A stretch of 64,000 nucleotides of DNA. Origin: Desulfosarcina ovata subsp. ovata. Lineage in GTDB: Bacteria; Desulfobacterota; Desulfobacteria; Desulfobacterales; Desulfosarcinaceae. The stretch lies in assembly GCF_009689005.1 (NCBI RefSeq), contig NZ_AP021879.1:2046001-2110000 (forward strand). The letters are read 5' to 3'. Shown here one piece after another: positions 37,748 through 46,535 of the stretch (the first letter of the stretch is position 1; every line of letters begins with the position of its first letter). The notes below the pieces were generated by a model. It was not told the DNA's origin. It saw only the letters and a program-made list of their open reading frames with translations, and searched no databases. Position numbers and translations under genes: made by a program.

Positions 37748-40700
37748 TTGGAAAAAGAACCAATCGAAGGGTTGTTGGACGACAGTCCCGAAAAAAATAA
37801 TCGCATTGATGTAATGGTTGTCGGTGGAGGGATCAGCGGTATCCAGGCGGCCCTCGATCTGGCCGAGACAGGTTTCAAGGTTTACCTGGTCGACAAATCA
37901 CCGGCCATCGGCGGCAAAATGTCACAGTTGGACAAAACATTTCCAACCAATGACTGCTCCATGTGTATCGAGTCGCCAAAATTCATCGAGTGCAGCCGGC
38001 ATCCCAACATCGACATTCTGACCTATACCGAAGTAAAAAGCGTCGAAGGCGAGGCCGGCGACTTCACGGTGACACTGGTCAAAAAACCGAGATATATCAT
38101 CGAGGAGAACTGTACCGGTTGTACGGTCTGTGTCGAATACTGCCCTGTCCAGGTTCCGGACCCGTATAACCAGAACCTCTCTTTGAACAAGGCGATCCAC
38201 ATCTATTTCTCCCAGGCGGTTCCCCTGATCACCTATATCGATCCGGAAACCTGCCTCTACCTTCAGGACGAGAAATGCACGATCTGCCAGGGCGCCTGTA
38301 AGAATGACGCCATCGACCTCCATCAAAAACCGGAAAAAATAGAGGTCGAGGTCGGTGCCATCGTTCTCGCTCCGGGATACGAGGTTTTCGATCCGAGACC
38401 CAGGGGCGATTACGGTTATGGGCAATTCGAGAATGTGGTCACCAGCCTCGACTTCGAACGTATCCTCTGCTCCACCGGACCCTATGAAGGCGAAATCCGG
38501 CGCCCCTCCGACGGCAAGCACCCCCACCGGATCGCCTGGATTCAGTGCGTTGGTTCACGGCAGGTCATCGAAGGCGGCAACAGCTACTGTTCGGCCGTCT
38601 GCTGCGCCTATACCCAGAAACAGGTGATCCTGGCCAAGGATCACGACGACAATCTCAATGCCACCATCTTCCATAACGATATCCGGGCATTTGGCAAGGA
38701 CTTCGAGCGTTTCTACCAGCGGGCGGAAAACCTTGCCGACACCCGCTTCATTCGCAGTTATGTCTCCATCGGCAGGGAGATTCCGGAGACCAAAAACGTC
38801 ACCATCCGCTACTCGACCGTCGACGACGGGGTCAAGGAAGAGGAATTCGACATGGTGGTGCTCTCCGTCGGGATCGCACCGCCGGCCGATGTGCAGGAGC
38901 TGGCCAACAAGTTCGGTATCGAGCTCAACCACCATCAGTTCTGTCTGAACAAAACGACCAACCCCATCGAAACCACCCGTCCCGGCATCTTTGTCAGCGG
39001 CGCGTTCCAGGGGCCGATTGACATTCCCGAGTCGGTCATGACCGCCAGTGGGGCCGAGGCACTCTGCGGCCAGCTCCTTGACTACCGCCGGGGCCAACTG
39101 GCCCGGGAACGGGAATATCCACCGGAGCGCGATGTCTCCGGAGAGGAACTCAAGGTCGGTGTTTTCGTGTGCCATTGCGGCGCCAATATCGGCCGGGTGG
39201 TCGATGTGCCCGACGTGGTCGAATATGCATCCACCCTTGGGCATGTTGTCCACGCCCAGGAGAGTCTTTTTGCCTGTTCCACGGAAAATGCCCAGCAAAT
39301 CACGGACACGATCCGGGAAAAAGGGCTCAACCGCGTGGTCGTGGCGGCTTGTACCCCCCGGACCCACGAACCTCTTTTCCGGGATACGGTTCGCGAAGGC
39401 GGCATCAATCAATACTTCTACGAGATGGCCAACATTCGCGAGCACTGCTCCTGGGTCCACTCCAAGGAGAAAGAAAAAGCCACCCAGAAGGCCAAAGAGA
39501 TCATCCGCATGTCCGTGGCCCGCTCGACCCGCCTGGAACCGCTTCAGGAATTCGAACTGCCGGTCAACAAAGCGGCGCTGGTGGTTGGCGGTGGCGTCGC
39601 CGGCATGACCAGTGCGCTCAGCCTGGCCAAGCAGGGATTTACCGTGCACCTGATCGAAAAAGAGAGTGACCTGGGGGGGATGGTCCGTAAGCTTCACTAC
39701 ACCCTGGAGGGAATGGAGGTTCAGGCGTATCTGGAAGACACCGTCCGCCAGGTATACCGGCACCCGTTGATTCAGGTGTCCCTGGATGCCACCATCACGT
39801 CGGTTTCCGGATATGTGGGAAATTTCGTCACCACGGTCAAGACGGGATGGCAAACCAAGGAAATCAAGCATGGGGCCGCCATCATCGCCACCGGTGCCGA
39901 GGAGTATCAGCCCAGCGAATACCTGTACGGCGAAAATGAAAATGTGGTCACCTCGGTGGAGCTGGAGGAATTGATTTTCAACCAGGACGAAAAACTGGCC
40001 AGCACCGAGAGCCTGGTGATGATCCAGTGTGTCGGCTGCCGCCAGCCGGACCGCAATTACTGCAGCCGGGTATGCTGCAGCCATTCCATCAAAAATGCCT
40101 TGAAATTGAGGGCCCTCAATCCCGAAATGGATATTTACATTCTCTTTCGGGATATCCGCACCTATGGATTCAAGGAAGACTATTACCGCGAAGCCGCGGA
40201 CAACAACATCCGCTTCATCCGCTACACACCCGAGGACAAACCCGAGGTGGAAGCGACCGATGAGGGCATCACCGTCACCGTTACCGACCCGGTCCTGGGC
40301 GACCGGCTTATGATCGATGCCAACATGCTCGCCCTGGCGGCGGCCGTTGTGCCCCCGAAGACCAACACCGAGATCGCCAAGCTGTTCAAGGTGGCCATGA
40401 ACCCGGATGGGTTCTTCCAGGAAGCACACGTCAAACTGAGACCGGTCGATTTTGCCGCGGACGGTGTTTTCCTCTGCGGAACCGCGCAATATCCCAAGCA
40501 CATCAACGAGACCATCAGCCAGGCCTATGGCGCCGCCGGTCGGGCCATCACCATCTTGAACAAGGACTCGGTACTGGCATCCGGTGCCGTTTGCGAGGTC
40601 AACGAAAAGGACTGCGTGGCCTGCGGGGCCTGCATCACCGCCTGTACTTACGGCGCGATCGAGTTCAAAGATACCCCCATCGGCAACAAGGCCTCGGTGA

Positions 40701-40813
40701 ACCCGATCCTCTGCAAGGGTGACGGTCTTTGCAACGCGGTCTGCCCGGCCGATGCAATCGTTCTGAAGCACTTTACCAAAGATGAAATTCTCTGTCAGAT
40801 CGATGCGGCCTGA
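37748..40813 (+). CDS. bamE: BamE, double HdrA-like flavoprotein
   Basis: The 1021-residue protein has two HdrA-like halves. The first has an FAD motif [16 protein letters not shown] (about 24), the cysteine motif NDCSMC with Cys73, and a ferredoxin pair (CTGCTVCVEYCP). The second has [16 protein letters not shown] (about 615) and C-terminal ferredoxin motifs ([30 protein letters not shown]). HdrA flavins are the sites of electron bifurcation. The start is a TTG with AAGGACGG upstream. At the position of Cys73, the paralogue in the second cluster has an in-frame TGA. Confidence 0.92.
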   Translation: MEKEPIEGLLDDSPEKNNRIDVMVVGGGISGIQAALDLAETGFKVYLVDKSPAIGGKMSQLDKTFPTNDCSMCIESPKFIECSRHPNIDILTYTEVKSVEGEAGDFTVTLVKKPRYIIEENCTGCTVCVEYCPVQVPDPYNQNLSLNKAIHIYFSQAVPLITYIDPETCLYLQDEKCTICQGACKNDAIDLHQKPEKIEVEVGAIVLAPGYEVFDPRPRGDYGYGQFENVVTSLDFERILCSTGPYEGEIRRPSDGKHPHRIAWIQCVGSRQVIEGGNSYCSAVCCAYTQKQVILAKDHDDNLNATIFHNDIRAFGKDFERFYQRAENLADTRFIRSYVSIGREIPETKNVTIRYSTVDDGVKEEEFDMVVLSVGIAPPADVQELANKFGIELNHHQFCLNKTTNPIETTRPGIFVSGAFQGPIDIPESVMTASGAEALCGQLLDYRRGQLAREREYPPERDVSGEELKVGVFVCHCGANIGRVVDVPDVVEYASTLGHVVHAQESLFACSTENAQQITDTIREKGLNRVVVAACTPRTHEPLFRDTVREGGINQYFYEMANIREHCSWVHSKEKEKATQKAKEIIRMSVARSTRLEPLQEFELPVNKAALVVGGGVAGMTSALSLAKQGFTVHLIEKESDLGGMVRKLHYTLEGMEVQAYLEDTVRQVYRHPLIQVSLDATITSVSGYVGNFVTTVKTGWQTKEIKHGAAIIATGAEEYQPSEYLYGENENVVTSVELEELIFNQDEKLASTESLVMIQCVGCRQPDRNYCSRVCCSHSIKNALKLRALNPEMDIYILFRDIRTYGFKEDYYREAADNNIRFIRYTPEDKPEVEATDEGITVTVTDPVLGDRLMIDANMLALAAAVVPPKTNTEIAKLFKVAMNPDGFFQEAHVKLRPVDFAADGVFLCGTAQYPKHINETISQAYGAAGRAITILNKDSVLASGAVCEVNEKDCVACGACITACTYGAIEFKDTPIGNKASVNPILCKGDGLCNAVCPADAIVLKHFTKDEILCQIDAA

Positions 40814-40842
40814 TGCTGCTTTTGCCAAAGAATAACGCGCCG

Positions 40843-40868
40843 GATCCGCCGCTGGGATAGGGCGGATC
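40843..40868 (+). other. Small hairpin between bamE and bamF
   Basis: GATCCGCC (40843-40850) pairs with GGCGGATC (40861-40868). No T-run follows. It may affect the relative expression of bamE and the selenoprotein gene bamF. Confidence 0.45.
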
Positions 40869-40914
40869 GCAAATGGCCAAGATACACCATATTTAATCTA
40901 CAAGGGAGACGACA

Positions 40915-41688
40915 ATGAGCGCAGCACGTGAGTTCAGACCGAAAATCCTCGGCTTTCTTTGCAACTGGTGAGGTTATTCCGCTGCGGACCTGGCTGGAGT
41001 TTCCAGACAACAATATGCACCGGATATCAAGATTGTTCGCCTCATGTGTACCGGCAGGGTTGACCTCGCCTTCATGCTCCGCGCATTTTCCAACGGAATG
41101 GACGGGGTGTTCATCGGCGGCTGCTGGCCGGGCGAATGCCACTACCTGACCCAAGGCAATTACAAGGCCCTCTTTTTGATGAACCTTTGCCGCAAACTGA
41201 TGGCCCATATCGGCCTGGATCCCGAACGCCTGCGGCTGGAGTGGATTTCGGCCTCGGAGGGAATGCGCTATGCCGAGGTGATGAACGATTTCTCCAAAAC
41301 CGTCAAAAACCTGGGCCCCCTCGGCGTGGGCGAAGGCGTGGACGAGGCGACGCTGAAATTCAAACTTGAGGCACTTACCAAACTGGTGCCCTACATTCGA
41401 CTGGTAGAACGGGAAAAACTGAGGGTCGATTTTAAAACCGTCGAAGAATACACTGAGTTTTTCGCCAGCGAAACATTCGACCGGATTTTCAAGGACATGA
41501 TCATCAGCAAGTTCGAAACCAGCCAGATCTTGTCACTGCTCAAGACAAACGCCTTGGATACCGGCCAGATTACGGAACAATTGGGCCTGCCACGGACCGA
41601 TGTGGCGGAATACCTGAACGATTCGGTCAGGCAGGGCTTCATCGATTTCGATCCAAGCAGCAATCGCTTCGCGACGATCCAGTATTGA
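40915..41688 (+). CDS. bamF: BamF, MvhD-like selenoprotein (TGA at 40969 read as selenocysteine)
   Basis: The reading frame from ATG 40915 (GGGAGACGAC upstream) meets a TGA at codon 19 and goes on to 41688, 257 residues in all. Around it stands FLCNW-U-GYSAADLAGVSRQ, where methanogen MvhD has cysteine. Downstream of the TGA the protein is clearly MvhD-like (IVRLMCTGRVDLAFMLRAFS, DGVFIGGCWPGECHY). It carries a [2Fe-2S] cluster and links HdrA-type flavoproteins to an electron donor. A hairpin (CTGGA-GTT-TCCAG, 40994-41006) is a SECIS candidate. The C-terminal 80 residues look like a winged helix. Without selenocysteine the gene would appear as a start at about 41044. Confidence 0.9.
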
Positions 41689-41735
41689 TCAACGCGTAAG
41701 CAGTCGAAGCAACACACCAACAATAGGACAGGGCC

Positions 41736-42188
41736 ATGGATACCAACAAAATCGATCAGATCATTGACGACCATCAGGGCAAACCCAGTTCCTTGATTCA
41801 CGTGCTCATGGAAATTCAGCACGTCAATCACTGGCTCCCCAGAGCCGTCCTTAAAAAGGTCAGCGACAAACTGGAGGTTCCGTTCAACCGAGTCCTTCAG
41901 GTGGCGACCTTTTACAAGACCTTCAGCATGATTCCCAAGGGGAGCCACGAGGTTCATGTCTGCATGGGAACGACCTGCCGGATGCGCGGCGCCTCAAAGC
42001 TTTTGGACAAGGTCAAAGACGTAATCGGCGTCGAGATCGGGCAAACCGACGCGGACATGAAATACAGCCTGGAAAATGGCAGTTGCCTCGGTTGCTGTTC
42101 CCTGGGGCCCGAGATTATCGTCAACGGCAAACACCATACCCGGGTTAAACCGGAGAAGGCTGAAGAAGTATTCAATACTTATGCGTAA
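41736..42188 (+). CDS. bamG: BamG, NuoE-like [2Fe-2S] subunit
   Basis: The 150-residue protein matches the 24-kDa subunit of complex I and NAD-reducing hydrogenases. It has the helical N-terminus (SLIHVLMEIQHVNHWLPRAV) and the thioredoxin-like domain with the [2Fe-2S] cysteines in CMGTTCRMRGA and NGSCLGCCSLGP. It is nine bases upstream of bamH and will pair with it as the NADH-oxidising end of the complex. Confidence 0.94.
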   Translation: MDTNKIDQIIDDHQGKPSSLIHVLMEIQHVNHWLPRAVLKKVSDKLEVPFNRVLQVATFYKTFSMIPKGSHEVHVCMGTTCRMRGASKLLDKVKDVIGVEIGQTDADMKYSLENGSCLGCCSLGPEIIVNGKHHTRVKPEKAEEVFNTYA

Positions 42189-42197
42189 GGGAAAATT

Positions 42198-43844
42198 ATG
42201 CCAAGGATAAATTCACCTGCTGAACTGGAAGACCTCAGGAAGGGGATCCTGTCACACAAAGCACCTGATAAGCCCTGTATCGCGATATGTGCGGGAACGA
42301 ACTGCCTTGCGCTCGGTAATCAGGAAGTGATCCGTGCCTTCAAAGAAGAGCTGAAAAAACAGTCGCTGGAGGACAAGGTCGACATCAGGGCCACCGGTTG
42401 CCACGGCCTCTGCGAACGGGGTCCCAACGTCCTGATTTACCCCCAAGAGGTCTATTACATCGAGGTCAGCCCCGAAGATGTTCCCGAAATCATCGCCGAA
42501 ACGGTGCTTGGCAAAAAGGTCATCGATCGTCTGCTTTACACGGATCCGGATACCGGGGAAAAAGCGGTCCATCAGTCCGATATCCCTTTTTACAAAAAAC
42601 AGACCCGTATGATCATCAACACCAATACGATGATCGACCCCAAGCGTATCGATGACTTTCTGGCCATTGGCGGGTACAGTGCCCTTTCCAAGGCACTTTT
42701 CGAAATGACCCCCGAAGCGGTTCTCGACGAAATCAAAAAAGCCAACCTGCGCGGCCGCGGCGGCGGCGGTTTCCCTGCCGGCCTCAAATGGGAAACGGCA
42801 CGCAACGCCCCCGGCGATCAGAAATATGTGATCATCAACGGTCACGAGGGCGAGCCCGGTGCATTCATGGACCGTGCCATCTTTACCGGCAACCCCCATA
42901 ATGTCCTCGAGGGCTTTATCATCGGTGCCTATGCCATCGGTGCCAGCCAGGGCTTTATCTATACCCGGCACGATATGCCGCAATTGAAAGAGAATATTTA
43001 CACCGCACTGGCCCAGGCCGAGGAGTACGGGCTTTTGGGTGACAATATTCTCGGCTCCGGATTTAATTTTCACATCGAGGTCCATTTTGACGTGGGCATC
43101 TTCGTTTCCGGTGAATCCAGCGCACTGATGCGATCGATCGAAGGCAAAAACCCGGAGCCGAGACCCAAGTATATCCGTACTTCGGTGAGCGGGATATGGG
43201 ACAAGCCGAGTAATCTGAACAATGTGGAAACATGGGCCAATGTGCCACAGATCATCAACAAGGGGCATGAATGGTACACCAGTATCGGCACCGAACGCAG
43301 CAAGGGTACCAAGCTCGTCTCCGTGTCCGGCCATGTCAATAACACGGCGGTCGTGGAAGTTCCCATGGGAACAACCCTTCGGGAGATTGTTTTCGATATC
43401 TGCGGCGGCCTGCCCAACGGTAAAAAGCTGAAGGCCGTCCATTTCGGCGGTGCCATGGGCGGCAGCATCCCCGAGAACCTTTTGGACACGCCCCTTGATT
43501 TCGATGCCCTTTCCGGCCTCGGTGCAACCATGGGCGCCGGTGGCATGCTGGTCCTTGACGAAGATACCAGTATGGTTGAGATGACCCGCACGTTGCTGGA
43601 CTTTCTCAGCAAAGAATCCTGCGGCAAATGCGTACCCTGCCGGGAAGGTGTCCGGCAGATGCTCAAGGTATACAACCGGCTCTGCGAGGGCAAAGGCAAA
43701 CCAGGCGATATCGAACTGCTCGAAGACCTGTGCGATGTATCCAAGAAAGCGTCTTTGTGCTCACTGGGCAGAACCGCTTACAGCCCGGTGGCGAGCACGT
43801 TGCGTTTTTTCCGTGAGGAATACGAGGAAAAAATCGTGCAATAA
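42198..43844 (+). CDS. bamH: BamH, NuoF-like NADH dehydrogenase subunit
   Basis: The 548-residue protein begins with a thioredoxin-like [2Fe-2S] domain (CAGTNCLALGNQ, ATGCHGLCERGP), followed by the FMN/NADH-binding domain (RGRGGGGFPAGLKWE, NGHEGEPGAFMDR, IYTRHDMPQLKENI) and a C-terminal [4Fe-4S] motif (ESCGKCVPCREGVRQM with a later cysteine in SLCSLGRTA). It should exchange electrons with NAD(H) and supply the bifurcating BamE. The length fits HydB/NuoF fusions of this type. Confidence 0.94.
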   Translation: MPRINSPAELEDLRKGILSHKAPDKPCIAICAGTNCLALGNQEVIRAFKEELKKQSLEDKVDIRATGCHGLCERGPNVLIYPQEVYYIEVSPEDVPEIIAETVLGKKVIDRLLYTDPDTGEKAVHQSDIPFYKKQTRMIINTNTMIDPKRIDDFLAIGGYSALSKALFEMTPEAVLDEIKKANLRGRGGGGFPAGLKWETARNAPGDQKYVIINGHEGEPGAFMDRAIFTGNPHNVLEGFIIGAYAIGASQGFIYTRHDMPQLKENIYTALAQAEEYGLLGDNILGSGFNFHIEVHFDVGIFVSGESSALMRSIEGKNPEPRPKYIRTSVSGIWDKPSNLNNVETWANVPQIINKGHEWYTSIGTERSKGTKLVSVSGHVNNTAVVEVPMGTTLREIVFDICGGLPNGKKLKAVHFGGAMGGSIPENLLDTPLDFDALSGLGATMGAGGMLVLDEDTSMVEMTRTLLDFLSKESCGKCVPCREGVRQMLKVYNRLCEGKGKPGDIELLEDLCDVSKKASLCSLGRTAYSPVASTLRFFREEYEEKIVQ

Positions 43845-43955
43845 CGATGTTTGGATGGGTTCCGCTTGCGGCAAGAGATGGTATTTCCGGCAGCTCCTGT
43901 TTTTTGTCCGATACCCGTGAACCAGCAAGAACAAAAGCCATAGAAGGTTAATAAT

Positions 43956-44564
43956 ATGAGTGAAATCCTTTTGCAGATCGATGGCAAAGAAGTCAAAGCA
44001 ACGGAAGGCATGACCATTTTGGATGCAGCCAAAAGTGCCGGGATTCACATTCCCACACTCTGCCACCACGAAAAGCTGGAGCCGTACGGGGGATGCCGGC
44101 TCTGCACGGTCGAAATCGAAACGCGTGGCCGGTCACGACTGGTTGCGGGATGTCTTTTCCCGGTACAGGCCGACCTGATTGTCAGGACCCGCACCGAGGA
44201 AGTCGACAAACTACGCAAAACCATCATCGAACTGTTGATGGCCCACGCGCCGGACTCATTCGAACTGCTTGCCCTGGCCGAGGAATACGGCGCCGACCGC
44301 AACCGTTTTGAAAAGGAGTCCTCCTTTTGTTTGCTCTGTGGTCTGTGTGTGCGCTATTGCAATGAAGTCAAAAAGAAAAGCGCGATTACCTTTGTGGACT
44401 GTGGGGCGGAGAGGCAAATCAACTTTATTCCTGAGATTGCCGCCCAGGAGTGCTGGAATTGCAAGGAATGTTTCCCCCTTTGCCCGACATCGTATCTCCA
44501 GGCTGCCTATTTTCTTACCGAGGCGCTTGCCTTTCCACGGGCCAAGGAAGTGCCTGCCAAATAA
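43956..44564 (+). CDS. bamI: BamI, NuoG/HoxU-like Fe-S subunit
   Basis: The 202-residue protein has an N-terminal plant-type [2Fe-2S] domain (PTLCHHEKLEPYGGCRLCTV, then VAGCLFPVQ), the segment FCLLCGLCVRYCNEV and a closing [4Fe-4S] motif CWNCKECFPLCPTSYLQAAY. It connects BamGH with the rest of the complex. A 111-base gap separates it from bamH. A fragment similar to its last 35 residues lies at 55321-55440. Confidence 0.92.
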   Translation: MSEILLQIDGKEVKATEGMTILDAAKSAGIHIPTLCHHEKLEPYGGCRLCTVEIETRGRSRLVAGCLFPVQADLIVRTRTEEVDKLRKTIIELLMAHAPDSFELLALAEEYGADRNRFEKESSFCLLCGLCVRYCNEVKKKSAITFVDCGAERQINFIPEIAAQECWNCKECFPLCPTSYLQAAYFLTEALAFPRAKEVPAK

Positions 44565-44943
44565 AAGACCATCTTCAGCCAGGGCCGCCCATCCATCACG
44601 GTCCGCTGACACCGAATAATGGGTTTGGCGGGAGGTGAACGACAAGTTCCCTCCCCTACCCGCCTCGACTGTTTCCCCTCGCCATCTATTTTTCCGCCCA
44701 TCCCGCTTGCCTGTATTTATGGTACGCAATCACCAACTCTTTCGCCGACACCGGCGAGTCCCAACTCGTATCGACCAGAAAAAACCAAGCTTCCGTTTTA
44801 AGCAACCCGGTTGTTTGCAACAGCATCCTGTCGTCACCCTTCTATATTTATCTATACAGAGAAAAAAATCGGTAAGCGACTTAATTTTTTATTGACATGT
44901 AGCTATTATGTGGCTTAATCGTATCTACAGATAGATAATTACA
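44565..44943 (+). promoter_or_regulatory. Intergenic region with predicted promoter of the second bam cluster
   Basis: TTGACA at 44892-44897 and TTAATC at 44915-44920 are 17 bases apart. The palindrome TATCTACAGATA (44922-44933) starts exactly 30 bases after the first -35 base, the same layout as at 27763 and 33024 but with a different operator sequence. Two bases later comes the target-site copy of the IS4-type element. The promoter therefore probably belonged to bamB2, now 1.6 kb away. The rest of the region has no recognised gene. Confidence 0.55.
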
Positions 44944-46350
44944 CAATACTGTTCGGCATATATATTGCCATAACATCCTGTTATTAAAATAAAAAATAGC
45001 ACTGGACAAAAAGATCGCTTTGTGTTTTAATCATGGTGGGTACAATTAATTAATCAGGAGGTCTCCATGAGCGAACACATCGACAAAAATGTTTTTCAAA
45101 CAATTCTATCACCGGTGCTACCATTGATTGAGGTTAATCAAAATAGTCTCCATAATGATTTGGACACTTACAAGCTTTCATTATCATCGTTCACCACAAA
45201 TTTGCTTTTTGGAATAATAACCAGAATTAAAAGCGTTGGACAAATCGTCACTGAGATCAAAACATCACCAACTGCTAAGGCATTAGGATTGGTCGTCGCA
45301 TCGAAGTCTATGTATAATGAAGCGTTTAATCGTTATCCCCCAGAAATATTTAAAGATATATTCCATCAGTTGGTAAAAGAATTGGATTTGCATAAAATTC
45401 CGGAAATCAGTCATCTTGGAAAAATGCTAATTGTAGATGGTTCGCTTTTTCCGGCCATTTCCAATATGGCATGGGCTTGTTACAAGAAAACCGCTAATGC
45501 GATCAAAATGCATTTATCTTTTGAACTCAACCGAATGATTCCAACCGAATTTATCAGTACGGAAGGTAACTTTTCCGAAAAAGAATTTGTTAAGCAAATT
45601 CTTCGCGAAGGCATTACATATGTCTGTGATCGAGGCTATATCGCTTTCAATCTGTTCAAGCAGATATCCGACAGCAATGCATTTTTTATTATTCGCGGAA
45701 AGTCGAATATGACGTACACTGTAAAAGAGTGTCTCACTGCCACCGTACCGGATACATTCTTGAAATTTTTCAGTGACATCACAGATTCAAATATAATATT
45801 CAATAGCGATGAAAACAAAGCAAGTTATCGTATTGTTAGCTTTACGGCTATGGGCGAAAACTACATTTTGATCACAAACAGAAATGATTTGACAACTTAC
45901 GAAATTATAATGCTTTACGCTTACAGGTGGCAAGTGGAACTTTTTTTTCGCTTCATAAAAAGAACCTTCAAGGGAATTCACTTAATGAGCCAATCTCCTC
46001 ATGGCGTACAGATACAATTCTACTTGTATATGATTGCTTATCTATTGTTATTATCATTCAAACAAGATACGGAAATAATAAGCAGAGAAAATGAAAAAGA
46101 TGAGCATGAATCTGAAGAAAATAATAAGAACGAAACCTTGCTAACTTCATCTTCATGCTCCAATTCAAATGCAAAAAGACCATATGTTTGCGGGTTAGTA
46201 ACTCTTCTTGGAGAAAAATTAAAACAGTTTTATAAAATTGGTCTTCACTGGTTATTAGCAGTAAAAAATAATTTGTTAGAAATATTTGATGTGAATATCG
46301 CCAAAGTTATTGCTCAATACTCTTATCAATGAATGTGCCGAACAGTATTG
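44944..46350 (+). mobile_element. IS4-type insertion sequence between promoter and bamB2
   Basis: The element is 1407 bases, with 15-base perfect terminal repeats CAATACTGTTCGGCA (44944-44958) and its complement (46336-46350). An exact 9-base target duplication ATAATTACA flanks it at 44935-44943 and 46351-46359. Its base composition is far more AT-rich than the bam genes. The intact ends and target copies suggest recent arrival. Confidence 0.93.
45067..46332 (+). CDS. IS4-family transposase
   Basis: The 421-residue DDE transposase has aspartates in MLIVDGSLFPA (D124) and YVCDRGYIAF, and the glutamate in the signature YRWQVELFFRFIKRTF. The start has AGGAGG nine bases upstream. A hydrophilic stretch rich in E, N and S (about residues 335-365) sits before the C-terminal helices. 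It is read in the same direction as the bam genes, so its own promoter might also drive bamB2. Confidence 0.92.
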   Translation: MSEHIDKNVFQTILSPVLPLIEVNQNSLHNDLDTYKLSLSSFTTNLLFGIITRIKSVGQIVTEIKTSPTAKALGLVVASKSMYNEAFNRYPPEIFKDIFHQLVKELDLHKIPEISHLGKMLIVDGSLFPAISNMAWACYKKTANAIKMHLSFELNRMIPTEFISTEGNFSEKEFVKQILREGITYVCDRGYIAFNLFKQISDSNAFFIIRGKSNMTYTVKECLTATVPDTFLKFFSDITDSNIIFNSDENKASYRIVSFTAMGENYILITNRNDLTTYEIIMLYAYRWQVELFFRFIKRTFKGIHLMSQSPHGVQIQFYLYMIAYLLLLSFKQDTEIISRENEKDEHESEENNKNETLLTSSSCSNSNAKRPYVCGLVTLLGEKLKQFYKIGLHWLLAVKNNLLEIFDVNIAKVIAQYSYQ

Positions 46351-46359
46351 ATAATTACA

Positions 46360-46535
46360 TCACCTTTAGCGTCCGGTATTGATCGACCGTTTTTGCGATT
46401 GTTTTTTTCAATCGCCATTTCTGAATGTACGCCGGGCACCACGATCACCTTGCGACTGGTGCAGATTCATCGCTAAGCCCAGGAGTTACCATTTAGCTGG
46501 CCACGAATTCAGGTAATTTAGAAGGGGAAAAAAAA
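46360..46535. other. Leader of the second bam cluster
   Basis: These 176 bases between the IS and bamB2 contain no gene. A possible stem (TTTTTGCGATTG with CAATCGCCATT) near 46392-46422 is weak. The ribosome binding site of bamB2 is GAAGGGG. Confidence 0.4.

Noticed and set aside
38555..40828. A 757-codon open frame on the minus strand opposite bamE
   Set aside because: It is a shadow of a GC-rich real gene; its translation has no domain motifs, while the plus strand encodes an evident HdrA-like protein.
40969..40971. Premature stop or frameshift in bamF
   Set aside because: The same TGA occurs at the same place in the second MvhD copy with an identical downstream hairpin, which fits selenocysteine rather than a mutation.
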